A stretch of 64,000 nt of DNA from Calliopum simillimum (GCA_951812925.1 OX638371.1:1736001-1800000); one strand, 5' to 3'. Positions 34,611 through 48,309 are shown, numbered from the stretch's first letter. Made by a program: numbers and translations. Notes: generated by a model not told the origin, from the letters alone.

Positions 34611-37600
34611 TTGGCCATCGTTATTGATACAATAGCTCCACTAAAAGGGTCTTATCTCAGTCCAACCAATATCAAAGTCGAACTGGATTATACTCTGAAA
34701 GAGTCTGCTTATATTCATTTACAAGAACAAAATATTCGGTGGTAAAATTTAAACAAGACAGTACGAACTGCTAAAATGATCATCGAAGGGGTCGACCACG
34801 AAAAAGGAAAGAATATTCTAGACATGGCAGGCATATCGATTATTGACTGAAATTTTTAAATTGTTTTCCTTTTACGCGCAAAACCTAAACAATTTTTTAT
34901 GGCATTTTGGTCTCGGCCATAAAAAAGGTGTCTTAGTCTTGATCAAAATTGACAACAAGCAAGTAAACTTCAAAACAAGGCAAAATTCCATGAGTAAGGA
35001 TACAAATTGCTTCCGCATCTACTCTATTCGCTAGACTTAGCATCCGTGGATTATTAATCTCTCTTTCTGCTGGCTTAACGCTAAAATATTTGAAAACAAT
35101 GAAGAAATGTAGTCTGCGGTTAAAGGCTGAGGAGCTCGACAGTTCTAATTAAAAGCAAAAAATCAAAGTTATGCGACATTGCTGGGAAAAATGCATCGAG
35201 CTAAAAGGATGCTATATTGCGCAATAAAGGTAGATTTTCTTTGACTTTTTCAGGGACTACCTCGTATGTGTACATTTGTATGTTTTCCCATGGGCATTCA
35301 GTCGCCTATGATAAGAGCTACAAGTAGATACGCCCCTGTCTGTGTAATGCGCATTGTACAGAGCGCGATATTCAAATTCTCTCTCTGCTCGTATGTTAAA
35401 ATGTTTAACCCCCTCATTCGTGAGTCGGTGCTGGTGTTTATTACGCGAGCACAGTACAATATTAAGTTTGTACTCTTTAGCCGGCACTAGAGACGCGAAC
35501 GGACGAGAGGTGCACAACACCACATACGATACGTACCTTGTCAATAGAGCTTTGAAACGACTCAATGCACCCTGATAAAAGCGCTGAGCAGAACATAGTT
35601 CTTGCCTTACACAACCAACTCTGTCGACGGACATGCGGTCCAACGAAGCCAATCGAAAATATGACTGCCGAATATCAACAACCCGATGTTTGCAGAGTTT
35701 TAGTCACTAGATAACAACCACTCAAAGTCGTTGTTGCTTTCGTAGAGTCGCATGGTTTCATATCTTCCGTTCTGTTCTGTTGCCTCCTGACCAGCTAGTT
35801 CCTTTACGCCGCGACGACGGAATAAATAAACGGGAACAAGGCTCCTTTGTTCGTTCGGTTGAGTTTTAATTGCGTTAAAACGACAAAAAAGAAGGAAAAG
35901 AAAAGTGAAAAATGTTCTAATTTAAAAAAGGTAAATTTTAAAGCCACAAAATAAAATCGAAATAAAAAAGGAACCAGTTAACTATAACAATAACAGAAAA
36001 TAAATACGAAATTAATATTTATTTATTTTTAATTAATTTTTAAAAAATGAAAATGTGCAAATTGTGTTGTGAAACTTTGTTTTTGTTGATTTTCACACCT
36101 ACTGACCAACCAGCCATCGCCTGGTTACCAAAAGTGACACCCCGTTTTGTTTTTCGTACAGCTCTAACCCAGTAAAATATGTGAATGGACACAAGCGAAC
36201 AAACGCGTAATTAATTTTCTTTATCGTAAATATAAATTCAACTTTTATTCGAGAATACACGTTACAGAAATTTGCCAATCGGAAGTGAATCCCTTTGGCT
36301 TCTGCAAAAAAAAAAAAAAGTGAACGTGTGAAAAATCGTTAATACCACCGTGTTCCAAATCGTGTTCTGTTCAATTTATTTGCAACGCTTGAGGCAAACA
36401 CTTTAACTCGAATTTGATGCAATTTAATTTTATTGTTAAGAATTGACAATGTAAAAGAAATTCGGATTAAACGTTTTACAAAAATTACTAAAATCTACGC
36501 TACAGCCGGCAACAACTGTTATTATGATTCGATAAAAAGCTTTTGCATTTTCATATCCTTTTAAAAACGCCGCACCCTTGAAATATTATTACTAGACATA
36601 CCTTCCGCAAATTTAATTTATTTCTACATCGGAAAATATTTGCTATTTATTGCATTTCTTAGCTAGTATTTGGAAAGGAATCAAGTTGGTCAGGACACTT
36701 TTGGAAATTAATTTTTTGTTCTTTGAGAGTAATTCGAAATCTAGACAATGTTAAGGGCAGTCCTCGTTAGTACTTGCCATTTTCAATTACACTGTTCTAC
36801 AAACAAAAAAAAAAAAAAAAAAAAAAAAAATGGCAGAGTTCTAAGCCTTGGGAGATTCTGTGTCACTTATTTCGACAACTTTGATAATTTTTCTTTGCCC
36901 AGATTCCAAATAGATATTTAATTCAAAACATGCAAAAAATCAAAAAATTGCGATACTATTAAAATTGAGTGACAAATACAAAAGAGCTCGATTTTAAAGA
37001 TTCGTGTTTTCCAGTGCCGTAAAAGAAATTAAATTGATTGGTTATCTTGAAATTTATAAAGCTACTAGCATTATCCTGTGCGCTTTTGAAGCACGTTATA
37101 ATGAATAAACATTTTCGAGAATGTTTCTCAGACTTCTTTGCAAACTGAAAACCATGGCAGGCTGGAGTAGGGAACGGTGTTATAATTCTGGAACTATAGG
37201 CCTTATCATTTGCAGTCGAGGAAGTTCATTCAGTTAGCTTATCCTGATCGTTACTAACACACAGTCAAAATAACATCTTAATCTGTCGGATAACTTTCAA
37301 GTATATAAAGTACGGACAGAGAAAGGTTGTTTACCAAGTCAGACGATTTTCTTTTTTCCATACAAACCCATTTTCTTAGAATACGCAGATGGTATTTTTA
37401 TAAAATTTCGGATAATTATATGTATGCATGTGTGACTAACCTTAAAATAGACTGCAGAAAGTAGATTCACTGAAGTTTTCTTCACTCGGGCGTGTTAAGT
37501 GAAGTCTGTCATCAGAAAATTTTCTTAGTTATAAAAAATATTAAAATTTATTTTACTTCTATTTTGTTAAGGGTTTCACCTAAAGTCTAAAAAAAAAATA

Positions 37601-38759
37601 AAGAGATCTGTTGTGCTATTATAATGGTTAAAAGGTTCAACTATTCAAAAGAAGAAAGAAAATATATTTAACTACTTTTGCTTAGCTTCGATTTTAACTT
37701 GCAGCACATTCAGCATTCGTAGAATTGTAAATCAGGCAAAAAGTAGTTCGGAAAAAAGTCGAAGGACCCTTATAATGAATAGTACTTTCAACTACATACA
37801 TATTAGGGGTTATCGTGAATAAATATTCCCGGGGAATTTTCTCAGACTGCCGTGCATTCTCTATTGCTATTTAAGAAAACTCCCCGGGAATCTTGATTCA
37901 CGATAACCCCCATTTAGAAATTCGGCCGGTATATCGTGTACTACTCGTATACATATACATTTTTTACTGGGAATGTCTCATATAAATTTGAATCGAGTTA
38001 ATAAAAAACAATCAACTATATTTTCTATTCTGAAGCAATAATGAATATTATACATACATTAATGTATATCTGATAACATGGAATTAAAAATAAAATTGCT
38101 AAATACTGCGAAGAAATAAGTGTAATCACATTTTAAGATTGTTAAACGGAAATACAAAAAGACTGATAAAACACAAGAATGAATGAATGTTATACATATG
38201 TTTGTTTGTATGACATGTATGAATTGTTGCTCTTTGTGTCCATGCTTGTGGTTATTCAAAACAATAACTTTTATTGGGGCACAACAGAAACTTTTAGATC
38301 TATGATACTGTGGCGTTTATATATGGATATATATTTCATTTAACTTCCTCTCTGCTGTCACGGAAATGCTTTATGCCCTATAATAACGTCTTTAAATGCT
38401 GCACAGTGGGTTCAAGTGACTTAATATAATTAGAAAAGGATATACATACATATGTATGTATGGCTATACTGCCACCACATGACTTATTGAAACCCAACTG
38501 AATAATTTAGTGTTTCTGCACAAACAATAAATCTACGATTAACTTGACATAGAATATATTTTTTCCATCTGCACGGAGAAAAATTCGCGTCATAATTTTT
38601 ACTCAACTTGGGAAGTAAAAAAATTAAAGTAACAAGTCTCTTGTGTTTAATATTTTTTAAATAAAGAGCCTACAGGAATTAGTCGTAAAGTAATATTTAC
38701 AAATAAAATATAGTGAAATAATAAAGTAAACAGGTCTGTCCCGTAATCAGTGTGTTTTC
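34611..38759. other. Gene-poor interval with a more complex segment at 35240-36200
   Basis: 35240-36200 is less AT-rich and less repetitive than its surroundings. It contains TTCGTTCGGTTGAGTTTTAA, a donor-like AAAAAAGGTAAATTTT near 35930, and moderately long open frames on both strands (for example 35257-35652 minus) that I do not trust as coding. It could be a promoter or untranslated exon of a neighbouring gene. A 24-nt A-tract lies at 36808-36831. The rest is AT-rich with nothing recognised. Confidence 0.35.
37806..37911. repeat. Short palindromic repeat with TTATCGTGAA termini, copy 2
   Basis: The ends GGGGTTATCGTGAATAAATA and TTGATTCACGATAACCCC are inverted. The inner arms ATTCCCGGGGA and TCCCCGGGAAT are also inverted, and TTTTCTCAGACTGC is shared with copies 1 and 3. 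Confidence 0.8.
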
Positions 38760-39659
38760 AATTACTTTTCATTTAGGAGGCTTTTTGATGAAAATGGTGA
38801 GTCACACGATGAAAAGAATTAGGATCTTTTTTGTGGGGAATTGCAGGTTCTACAAATTAAATTGATTTGCATTAACGAATAAGTAACAGTTTAGGAAATA
38901 TTCGAAAAACTCAACTTTATCGAATATTTCCGAAACAGTTACTTTTTCGTAAATATAAATCAATATTATTTGAGAAGTGATTTTTCAAAAGGGCGTAAAA
39001 CCACTTCCAACCTCGAACACACCTAAGGATGCCATCGCCATTACCATGCTCAAATGCATCCTCTAGTCCAAAACTCATCACAAAAAATGCATTTTTCTAA
39101 GATAAAATCGTGATCAAAAGTCGCATTTCAGAACAAAAGGGCTTATTTTCATATAATTTCATAGAAATTTTTAGAGTTTTATACAAAAAGACGTATTTAG
39201 AATAGTGGCCAAAAAATTTTTTTTTTTTTTTATATACCCCAGGCTATATAGATGCTTACATACCATGCCTATAGACATCAAAATAAACTTCCAAATGGTG
39301 AAATAAGAGTGATTTTGAAACAAAAGTTTGCAAACGTTTCAGAACAAAAGGGCTTATTTCCAAATGTTTTTTACTTTTTGCAATTACTGCAAATAGGTTA
39401 CAACAAAAATGTTAAGGGGATTAGAATCTTTGGTAAACTCACTATAATACAGGAGACATTAAAAAAAATATGTTATTGTTAACAGCCCATAAAAGTTTTT
39501 TCTCATTACTGAAAATTTGTTTAACATGCTTTACGCCCTTTTGAAAAATAACTCCTCATTTGTAGAACCTGTAATTAATTCTCCACAAAAAAGATTCTAG
39601 CACTTTTTATCGTGTGACTCACCATTTTCATCAAAAAGCCACTTAAGTGAAAAGTAATT
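38760..39659. mobile_element. Foldback element, about 0.9 kb
   Basis: Left AATTACTTTTCATTTAGG and right CTTAAGTGAAAAGTAATT pair. Inner arms include TTTTTGATGAAAATGGTGAG against CTCACCATTTTCATCAAAAA. The interior has direct repeats around CAGAACAAAAGGGCTTATTT (39130 and 39340). No coding capacity; an open frame at 39252-39482 is treated as chance. Confidence 0.8.
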
Positions 39660-40109
39660 CAAGCCACGTGGTTTACTGAACAGGCATGAATATTGTTTCA
39701 CCATTTTTAATTTACAATTCTAATAAAAATTATTAAATTATTTCACTAACACGCTCACGGAGGAAAATGAGTGTCATATTTTTACCCCACTCGAGTGGTC
39801 AAAAAATTAAAAAATTTAACACTAAATTTCAAATATAATTTACCTTAACTTAAATAACGATTTTGATTTTAAAATTCTAATTAAAATATTTATGTTTAAA
39901 CAGGCATTTGCTTAATATACAAATGTTATACCTCTTTATCATATGGGCCAGTAGCGCATAGCAGCACCGTGCGCAGGATTTGCTCTTGAGGGGGTTTTTC
40001 ATATATGAAAATGAGGGAACACTATATGAAACACTAAATTTGTACGATTAAATATGGGTAAAAGACCTTCCTGGGGGGTTTGAACCCCTAAAACACCCCC
40101 CGTGTGAAA

Positions 40110-40195
40110 GGGCCTGGTGCAGAGGATATGTTTATATCTATCACACAGGCAGACCACGGTTCGAATCCAAGTGCGGTTAGTTCGTTTTTTTTTTT
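40110..40195 (+). repeat. Possible tRNA-derived SINE head
   Basis: CTGGTGCAGAGGATATG resembles an A box. GGTTCGAATCC at about 40158 is a perfect B-box match about 45 nt downstream, and a T-run follows at 40184. The sequence does not fold as a full tRNA. Possible SINE head, not confirmed. Confidence 0.35.
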
Positions 40196-40853
40196 TGGAA
40201 TTTGTTTGTTTGAATTTTACAGTTCTTATATGGTTAATATTTTCTTTTGTTTTATTATTTTTTTTTTTTTTCATTGGGGGAGTTGTCACTATTTTGACTT
40301 GGAATTCTGGTAAAATCTTTTTTTATTTCCTCCGTGTGAAGCCTATACTAATTTTCTTCATGCAAACTAATAATATTTCCTGATTTTCTGAGTCCTTAAA
40401 AAATTAGTATATCGTTTTTGGGAAGTTGCTCTATCTTAAATAATTTTTAAAAATTTTCAAAACTCAATTTTTTTGTAAACCTCAAAAAGGAAATCTGTTG
40501 AAAAACTGAAAACACAGGCCTGCAAATTCGACACTTTTTTTTCTCTCTTGATTTTTGAAGCCAATTATGGTGGTCCCATCACGAATCTGAACTTTATTTC
40601 TATCACGTCAGGTTTTTGAGATATTCCAATTTTCATAACCTCAAAAATAATGAAAAATCGTGTGTTTTTCACTGTTATCTTAAAATTTCTCGAAATTTTG
40701 ACGTGATAGTGATTCTGTAAACGGATTTGGGCTCAGAATCTAAAAATACATTGGAAATTACTCTCGTAATTTTAAGAGGGGTACACTTGTTCCCTCTTGT
40801 GCAGCATTTGAAAACTTATTAATTCAAGCGTTTGTGCTTACGTACTCTTCAAT

Positions 40854-41826
40854 CACGGTGGTTTTTAAAAAATTTTAACTTTTTGAAATACCACCCGGGT
40901 TTTTTTTCTCAGGGATAATGTTGGGGGACCCTTCTAGTATCAAAATCCGCAAACCGCGAAATCGAACGTCCCGCCGTTTTTTTTTTCGACATTTTAGTTT
41001 TTTTTAACGATTTTTGAGTATGTCTCGGTGTTTATATACATATTATGTACACATATATATCTATGTACGTACACATATATACTTGTATATGTATATATGT
41101 AAAATATATATATATGTATATATATATACATACACACATATATATATATATAAGGTATCGTTTCCGCACCATCCACATTTAAAAAAATCGGTTTTTTCGT
41201 ATTTAAGAAAAACACAAACAAAAACCGGAAACAGCAATAGTCGTTCCAGATGTGATTTTTGATGCCTAATCCGAACCTGGTCTTAGAATTGCTCTATTAC
41301 GTTTGGACTTTGATATATCCTTACATAAATGTTTAAAGAACACCATTTTTTTTCCTATTTTTTGAAGTTATATAACAAGATAAGGTAATATTATGCTGTA
41401 ACATCTGGTATGACAGTTAATAGGCCTAGTTTTTTTCTTGAAAAAATTAAAAAATTAAAAAAGTGCAAAAACACGATTTTTGGCTATATTGGATGTTATA
41501 TGCAGGACACACAAAATTTTTCTGTGAATTTCTATTACCAGAAGCATTTAGTACTTTATTTTGGCTTTCAATTGAGCTATCAAATGTTTATCTGCAATAT
41601 TTCTCCGCAAAATAATTTGACCCGGCCTAACGTATATGCATATATATGTGTAAATAATATGTATATGTATAAACACCGAGACATACCCAAACATCGTTAA
41701 AAAAACTAAAATGTCGAATAAAAAAAACGGCTGGACGTTTACTATGTAGAAGGGTCCCCCAACATTATCTCTGAAAAAAATCGCGGGTGGTATTCAAAAA
41801 GTTAAAATTTTTTAAAAACCACCGTG
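40854..41826. mobile_element. Foldback element, about 0.97 kb
   Basis: Left CACGGTGGTTTTTAAAAAAT and right ATTTTTTAAAAACCACCGTG are exact inverted repeats. Further matches include ATGTTGGGGGACCCTTCTA against TAGAAGGGTCCCCCAACAT, and GTATGTCTCGGTGTTTATA against TATAAACACCGAGACATAC. A TA/ATGT microsatellite (41030-41155) lies inside the left half. Confidence 0.85.
41030..41155. repeat. TA/ATGTAC-rich microsatellite
   Basis: Alternating TATAT, ACATA and GTATAT units. Both strands give artefactual Tyr-Ile-rich open frames. Confidence 0.85.
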
Positions 41827-42515
41827 CAATATCACGCCTAAAATACTCAACATATTTAAACCATTCTTGCACGATATATTTTTTGGTGCTTCCCGTATGA
41901 TCTAGATAGTTGCTATCCATAATATTTATCCAGATATCATGTACCGAGCGCACCCGTACTTTCATTCAATTACACCCATTATCGAGGCAAATCTGTCGGA
42001 ATATCAGGCGGATATATGGTGTTAATATGGTTTCAATATACCTACTGGTGCGGGCGTAGGAGCGACTCAAATAAAATTTTCAATTATTTAGAGATTTTTT
42101 TTGTATGAGGGGTACAACACCCCCTTATCCAATCGATTCCATATTTCTTATAGATGTGTTGGAGCACCAAAAAAACATCTGGTGCAAATATGGTTTATAT
42201 TCGTTCAGCAGTATAGGCGTGATCGTCTTGTATATACAAAAAAGGCACTTAAGTAAAACTTAAATTACTGACAATTGCGACGTGCTGGAATTTTTTCACT
42301 ATTTTTCTCGTAATCAACACACTTAATTCTATAGAAACCGTTTTTTAAAATTCAGAGAGGAAAACCCATGCAGGACTGTGTAATCAATTTAGGAACTATT
42401 CATCAAAATTTTATTACATTTTTCGTAGAGCAAGGAAATTAGATTTTTTTATAATTTTGAATATACAAGAGAAAACATTTTTATTATGTCTATAATTCTG
42501 TAAATAAGAACCTCA

Positions 42516-42771
<256 letters not shown>

Positions 42772-44071
42772 TTTGCTTGCCACTGTGCAGAGAGTAGGCA
42801 GGCGCCAAAGGACGAACTCAAAAATTCCATAACATACATGTAGCAACTTAGTCTCTATCATTCTGTGTGCGCAGCAATTCCGCAATGTTGCTGCAGCCTG
42901 GCTGAGTATTCGGTAAAGTATATTGTCGTATTTTTCTTCAAATCAAATTCAAGTGAATAGATGAGTGTGCGAGAGGATGTATTTAGAAGATAACTAAATT
43001 AATGAGAGCGTGTAAACTTAACTTGGATAATAAAGGATAATATTGCTGGCGTGAAATTAAATAGACACCACTTTGTATATGCTTCAACGAAAAGAGGTTA
43101 AGGAGCTGCGCCTTGTTTACAAAATAATTATTACATCTTGCAATAAATACATGGGAATCGATATATAATGTGGTATTATGTAGAAATGAAGAAGTAGTCC
43201 TTTGACGACACTATTTCCACTGCTGGCAATAGTTAAACGTTGAAACAGTGCATGGATTTTTCGAATGAGCTAAACCATTAAATAAATTTAATTTTCAGCA
43301 ATTTTACATCTTGTTGTTAGGTCAGGTCAGGTGAAGTAATTCAAAAAGTTTTCAATTTACGAAAAAGTTCAGAATTTGTTTTTTCCTTTGTTTATTTTTG
43401 TTATTTTTGACCAACTACACACGTTTTGAGTTTGCCACATGATGACATCCACAAATTATTATTTTTTTTTTTTTCTAAATAAAACAGAAAATTGCTTTTT
43501 TATAACAGAAAGGATAGTAAAGTAAATGTTGCCAAATTGGAATTGTTGCCAGGTCATGTCAGCAATATGGCTTATATGACAGCATCATCATCAACGCCAT
43601 CGTCTGGTAGTCGCCATACTCGATGGCGCCACTTTTTGCTAAGAGTAATCCATTCAATTGAAGGCGAATGGGGCCAGTAAAGAACTGATTAAAAAAACCT
43701 AACAAGTACTGAAAAAATCCAACATCATGGGCACTTAATTTTTATTTTTAGCAAAAGAAATAATTAGTTTTGAGTTATTACAAATGATAACGAAAATTCT
43801 ATTAACAAACATAACAGCACCTTTCAATACTTTGTCATTTGGTAATTTGAGTTATTTCCACGTATTTTAATTATTGCTTGAGTATTGAAATAAAGTCAAA
43901 CATTACGAAAATTAATGGTTTCTTTTTGCAAAAATAGAAGAAAAAAGTAATTCCACATAGCTTTGCATATGGGGCATTCCACGCCAAACCGAACAGCATT
44001 TTGTTTTTGCATCTTCGATTTTTTTAAAATTTTTTTCTTGCAGTTATAGTTGTGGACATAAACTTTTAAAT
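42772..44071. other. Spacer with a possible small coding exon
   Basis: Less repetitive than its neighbours. It contains the small frame at 43492-43680 and an AATAAA at about 43887. Otherwise no recognisable gene. Confidence 0.35.
43492..43680 (+). CDS. Possible small coding exon, unidentified
   Basis: An open frame in non-repetitive DNA. The segment NVAKLELLPGHVSNMAYMTA followed by a Ser/Thr-rich stretch and TRWRHFLLRVIHSIEGEW has balanced composition, unlike the surrounding AT-rich frames. Acceptor-like CTAAATAAAACAG and TTTTTTATAACAG precede it, and an AATAAA lies about 200 nt after the stop. It could be a last coding exon whose partners I could not find, a small independent gene, or chance. 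I recognise no domain. Confidence 0.25.
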   Translation: MLFYNRKDSKVNVAKLELLPGHVSNMAYMTASSSTPSSGSRHTRWRHFLLRVIHSIEGEWGQ

Positions 44072-44936
44072 AATTGAGGGGGTTAGAAGCAAAGGGGTAC
44101 AAGTAACAAAAAGTAAATTTTGAGTAAAATATAGTTAAAGTTAAAGTTGCTTCATAAATTGCAGAGTGAGTTAAAAAATAAAATATTGCGCGTCAAATAA
44201 CATTAAAAGTATGCTCTATCTAATGTTTTTTTCAAATTTTTTCTATGAGTCCCCCTTTAAAAGTTATTAGTATTTCAGTGAAAGCCCACACCATTTTACT
44301 CAAATTTTTTTTTTTTTTGTAGTAAAAATGGAGTAAAGTTAGCACCTGTAGCAACTACATAGCAGAAGAAAAAACCAAGTACCATAACTCTAAGAATCCT
44401 TAAAACGTTTTCTGTTCAAGGTATTTTTTAAAATTTTTATAGAGGTCCGCTTTTAAAAGTTATTAGTATTTTACTGAAAGCCTACCGCACTCGTTACTTT
44501 TCATTTCAAAACGAAAATATTTTATTCAATATTTTAAACTCGTTTAGAAGCAAAGGGGTACAAGTGCGGTAGACTTTCACTAAAGTACTAATAACTTTTA
44601 AAAACAGACCTTAAAAAATACCTTAAATAGGAAATTTTTCAAGGATTCTTAAAATTGAGGTATTTAATTTTTTTTTTGACCTATGTTAGATGTTACGCTG
44701 CGCTAACTTTGCTTCTTATTTACTTGAAAAAATTTTATTTAAATTTTGTTTTAAAGAAAAACTATAATTTTGTGAACTGGCTTACCTTAATGGGGCTCTA
44801 TAGAGGTGGAGTAACTCAAAAGCTTAGGTATTGTTTGTTTCATAAATAAAGCAAAGCTCCCACTACCTATTCTCATACTTAACTCAATTTTTCGTAATTT
44901 GTCACTTGTACCCCTTTGCTTCTAACCCCCTCAATT
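44072..44936. mobile_element. Foldback element, about 0.87 kb
   Basis: Left AATTGAGGGGGTTAGAAGCA and right TGCTTCTAACCCCCTCAATT are inverted repeats, extended by AAGGGGTACAAGT against ACTTGTACCCCTT. Inside, CGTTTAGAAGCAAAGGGGTA recurs at about 44520. It is related to the degenerate copy at 33480-34610. Confidence 0.8.
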
Positions 44937-47593
44937 GAAAAATTAATGAGGGTCCGTGGACATTTTCCGATATTTTTATAAAAAGTGTGTAAATATAATA
45001 TACAGGGTGTAAACGATAAGGTTACAAAGCTTCTGCGAGCTGAAAGTGGAGGTCTACACTAACAAAAAATTGCATCTAGGGGGTGACCTAAAATATACCC
45101 CTGAGGAATTATAGGGAAGAAACTCATGTTGGATCATACATAACAAGCTTAAGTCCTTTTGAACGAAAAATTTCAGTTCATTATAGATATGAAAATGCTA
45201 ACATACGAGTACAGAGATAATTCAAGGCTTTTGTATAATTGCCTGTATTTCAATTTTTCATTTGAAAGGACTCAAGTTTGTTATGTATGATCCAACCTTT
45301 AAGTTTTTGGTGTCAAAATAAAGCTGACAATTGCGCACAAAACAATGAAGTTTTTTTGAATTTTACATCATTTTAAGCAAGATATATGTAATAAAAGGAA
45401 TGTAGTTTTTGTTTTTCCAGTACATTTTCTCAATAAAACGGTCATAAAAAAAGGCTGTCGGTCCGATTTAAATAATAATAATAATATTTATAATAATAAT
45501 TGCATAGTCCGAACTCAGATAAAATCAAAAGTCTGAAATTTGTTGAACAGTGTAATCGGTGTTCGAATTCCAATGTCGGCAAAAAAAATATTTTTTTTTT
45601 AAATTTTATTTTTAACATATAAAATTGTATGACAATAAATATGATAAATTAAATTTTCAGCCAACTACCCAATAATGATGGCTTTGGTTGAGATCATTAA
45701 CGTGCGTATAGCAGAAGATTCAAATCCTCAACGGAAAGCATCCGAAAAAGAATATTCTTTGAAAAGCAAAGTTAAAGTTTAAAAAAAATTTAGAATGTAA
45801 TTTTAATTCAAAAAAGAACAACCTACAGGGCCGTCAATTTTATATGTAAGAAAAAAAAAAACAGATTTTTGTTGGATTTTGTACCTCGACTATCAATGTT
45901 CTGAGCCGCACAACTTAACGATGCCTGCTAAATTTGAATTATTATAATTTTGAATAAAAACAAAATTTTGAAAAAAGTCGTAACATCTTCAATTTTCAAC
46001 CAATTTTGATAAATGTTAGTTAGTTTTTATTAAAATATATATTCCTTACGTTTCAAAGTGTTGCTTAAAAATGACGTTAAACAGTAAAAAACGAATTTTT
46101 TTTTGCAAATTCTAACTTTCCTCTAAAATATTTTCACATGTTTGCATTAGACTTAAGCGATAGTATGTATTTTTAGAATAGTCATGATCTCGTTTTTCCA
46201 AATCAGTGAAAAAATGCAAAATCGGCTAAGAAATAACTGAGCTTCATATTTTTAAGAGCATAAAGTCATCCAATAACAGTTTTTTAAGGGTAACTTAAGA
46301 TTCTGCGGGTGGAGTAAAATTTTTAAGTTTAGGCAAATGAAGTACTCGACGAGACCTACAATATATTTTTGATATTTTGTAGCACTTTGTTATATAATTA
46401 GGCTATTCCTGAAAGCGAGTAAAACCCTGGAAAACCTCATAAACTCGTAAAACTGTCAAAATTCGTATTGATTTTGACAACTATTACGAGCTTACGAGGT
46501 TTCCGAGGCATTTACACGTTTTAAGGAATACCCACAATGTGACTTTTTGAAAGTTAAAAAATTATATCAAAAATCATGGAAGCTTGGTATCAAATGATAC
46601 CATAAGAACAAAGTTTTAAAAGAATCCGAGATTCAAATGCAAAATGATGTTCGGTTTAAAGTGGAATGTCCCATATATTGGTAGTTTAAAAGTAAATTAA
46701 CATAATACTGGGTGTTAAAAACCAAATTAATTGGAAGTTATAGAAATTAACTTTCTATGTGAAAATCACTAGCGGTTGTAAAACAATCAATTCTTAATAA
46801 CTTCTCTTCAGTTTTGACGAAAATTTAACTATTTAAACTTAGGCATACATTTTCGTTTTTAGGGTTTTTTTTTTTTTAATGAGACTCAAAAAAAAGACAC
46901 CAATCTTGAGAACAGTAAAAATTGCCCTCACAAATCATCAATTAATGCTATGCTTTGTTTGGTGCACGAGGGAGATTTATAAAATAATTTTTTTAAGGAT
47001 GCTAACTTTTGATTTTAGTGAATTTAAGCTTTCGTCTAAGCGTCAAGGATATGACGAAAAAACATCACATGAAAAAAATTTTTAAAAAAAGTGTCAGTTT
47101 GCTTGGACAAGTGTTTTTTTAAGACACCCAGTATGTTAATGTGAAAAAAAAATGTTTTCTTTTGCGAAAAATTTACGCGATTCATCGGAAATGTGAGACA
47201 GTTTTGTAAACCAAAGCACTCAGTACCCATCAATAACAAAAATAGCGCAGAAAGTAAAAGAGTAAACTTGCGGCCAAAATGTTGACTATATTCGTATCAT
47301 GAAAGTAAAATATGTAACTGAGAGTTTTTCAAAAAATCAAAAAATTGTATTGTTGTTGCTCCTGTGATGACGGTTAGTTAATCAATAAATGTGTAATTTA
47401 AGTTAAACTTTTCTTGTGTCCAAAAGTGCAAGACTTCTTTCAATGATTCCACAATAGTTTGCTCACAATCAAAAGAAGAAGAAAAATGTTGTGAGCGAGT
47501 GACAAATGAATGAATGCGCCTTGACGATACAGAGTTCGTCATCTCGACACGTACGAGTGCGGGTCGAATGAACAGCGAAATCTTTAATTTGGT
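44937..47593. other. AT-rich spacer
   Basis: No gene recognised. Near 45455-45600 there is a B-box-like GTTCGAATTCC followed by A and T tracts, a weak SINE hint. The rest is AT-rich with some decayed repeat phrases. Confidence 0.4.
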
Positions 47594-47630
47594 TATAAAT
47601 AAGAGCTCAAATTGAAATGCATTCTCAGTT
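47594..47630 (+). promoter_or_regulatory. Core promoter: TATA box plus Initiator
   Basis: TATAAATA at 47594-47601 is followed by TCAGTT at 47625-47630. The distance from the first TATA base to the Initiator A (47627) is 33 nt, within the usual insect range. No coding start follows immediately. A donor GGGTAAGTTC at 48310 could end a leader exon that splices to the acceptor at 62579; this is inference. Confidence 0.45.
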
Positions 47631-48309
47631 CGTGCATTTTCATGAAAATCAAGAAATTAATGTGAACTTGGCTTAAGCAAAAAAAAAAAAAAATTTATAA
47701 AAATCAAAAAAAAAAAAAAAAAAGCCATGAACCCAAAGTGTATCGAATATGTAAAATACTTATGCTGGTAAATTGACGTCAGCGCTAATTGAACTTCTTT
47801 TGTTTCAAAATAATAAATAAAAAACAAAAAGCAACAAACAAAAAAAAAAAAAACAAACGCTATACAATAAAAATTCGAAACGAATATGAACAATAAAAAA
47901 AAAGTTATGCTTTATTGCGATTTTATCGAAAATGTCGCCCATACGCCACGATACCGCTAAGAGTAAATTAATGCATTCACTAATGTCGCCATTATTTTGT
48001 TGTTTCGCGCTTTCTCTCTCTTTCTTACTAACCACATTTCACGCCCTACTCCTGTCGCTTAATTTTACAGGAATCTCGGCGGTTAATCGAATAAACGCAA
48101 GGGACCAGTGTCCAGTGAGTGTCAGGAAAAGCTACAAAACGAAGCATTTAAATTGGGCACGACATCAAACCTCGCAGTATCTTCGCGCAACAGTTGCGTC
48201 GTTTGTTTCATTTCATTTAACACTCGTTAAATTTGTGCGCCCCAAATAACAATCGGATTCTGGGCCAAAGGACGCTTTTGAAATGATAGCGCCAACACCT
48301 GCAAACTGG
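47627..48309 (+). other. Putative leader exon (5' UTR)
   Basis: Begins at the Initiator at 47627 and ends before a strong donor (GTAAGTT at 48310). It is less AT-rich towards the 3' half. An acceptor-like TTAATTTTACAG at about 48069 allows an alternative, shorter exon. It contains a 105-residue frame at 47932-48249. Whether it belongs to the gene starting at 62819 cannot be told from sequence alone. Confidence 0.3.
47932..48249 (+). CDS. Possible small hydrophobic protein or upstream frame
   Basis: 105 residues from an ATG. A hydrophobic stretch (about 18-43, LMSPLFCCFALSLSFLLTTF) could be a signal or membrane anchor, followed by a basic polar tail. It sits within the putative leader exon, so it may be an upstream frame rather than a gene. 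No family recognised. Confidence 0.2.
   Translation: MSPIRHDTAKSKLMHSLMSPLFCCFALSLSFLLTTFHALLLSLNFTGISAVNRINARDQCPVSVRKSYKTKHLNWARHQTSQYLRATVASFVSFHLTLVKFVRPK

Noticed and set aside
35257..35652. 131-residue minus-strand frame with an overlapping plus-strand frame
   Set aside because: No domain, no splice or promoter support, frames open on both strands; the region is listed only as possible regulatory DNA.
40994..41262. Tyr/Ile-rich frames on both strands
   Set aside because: They read through a TA/ATGT microsatellite inside a foldback arm.
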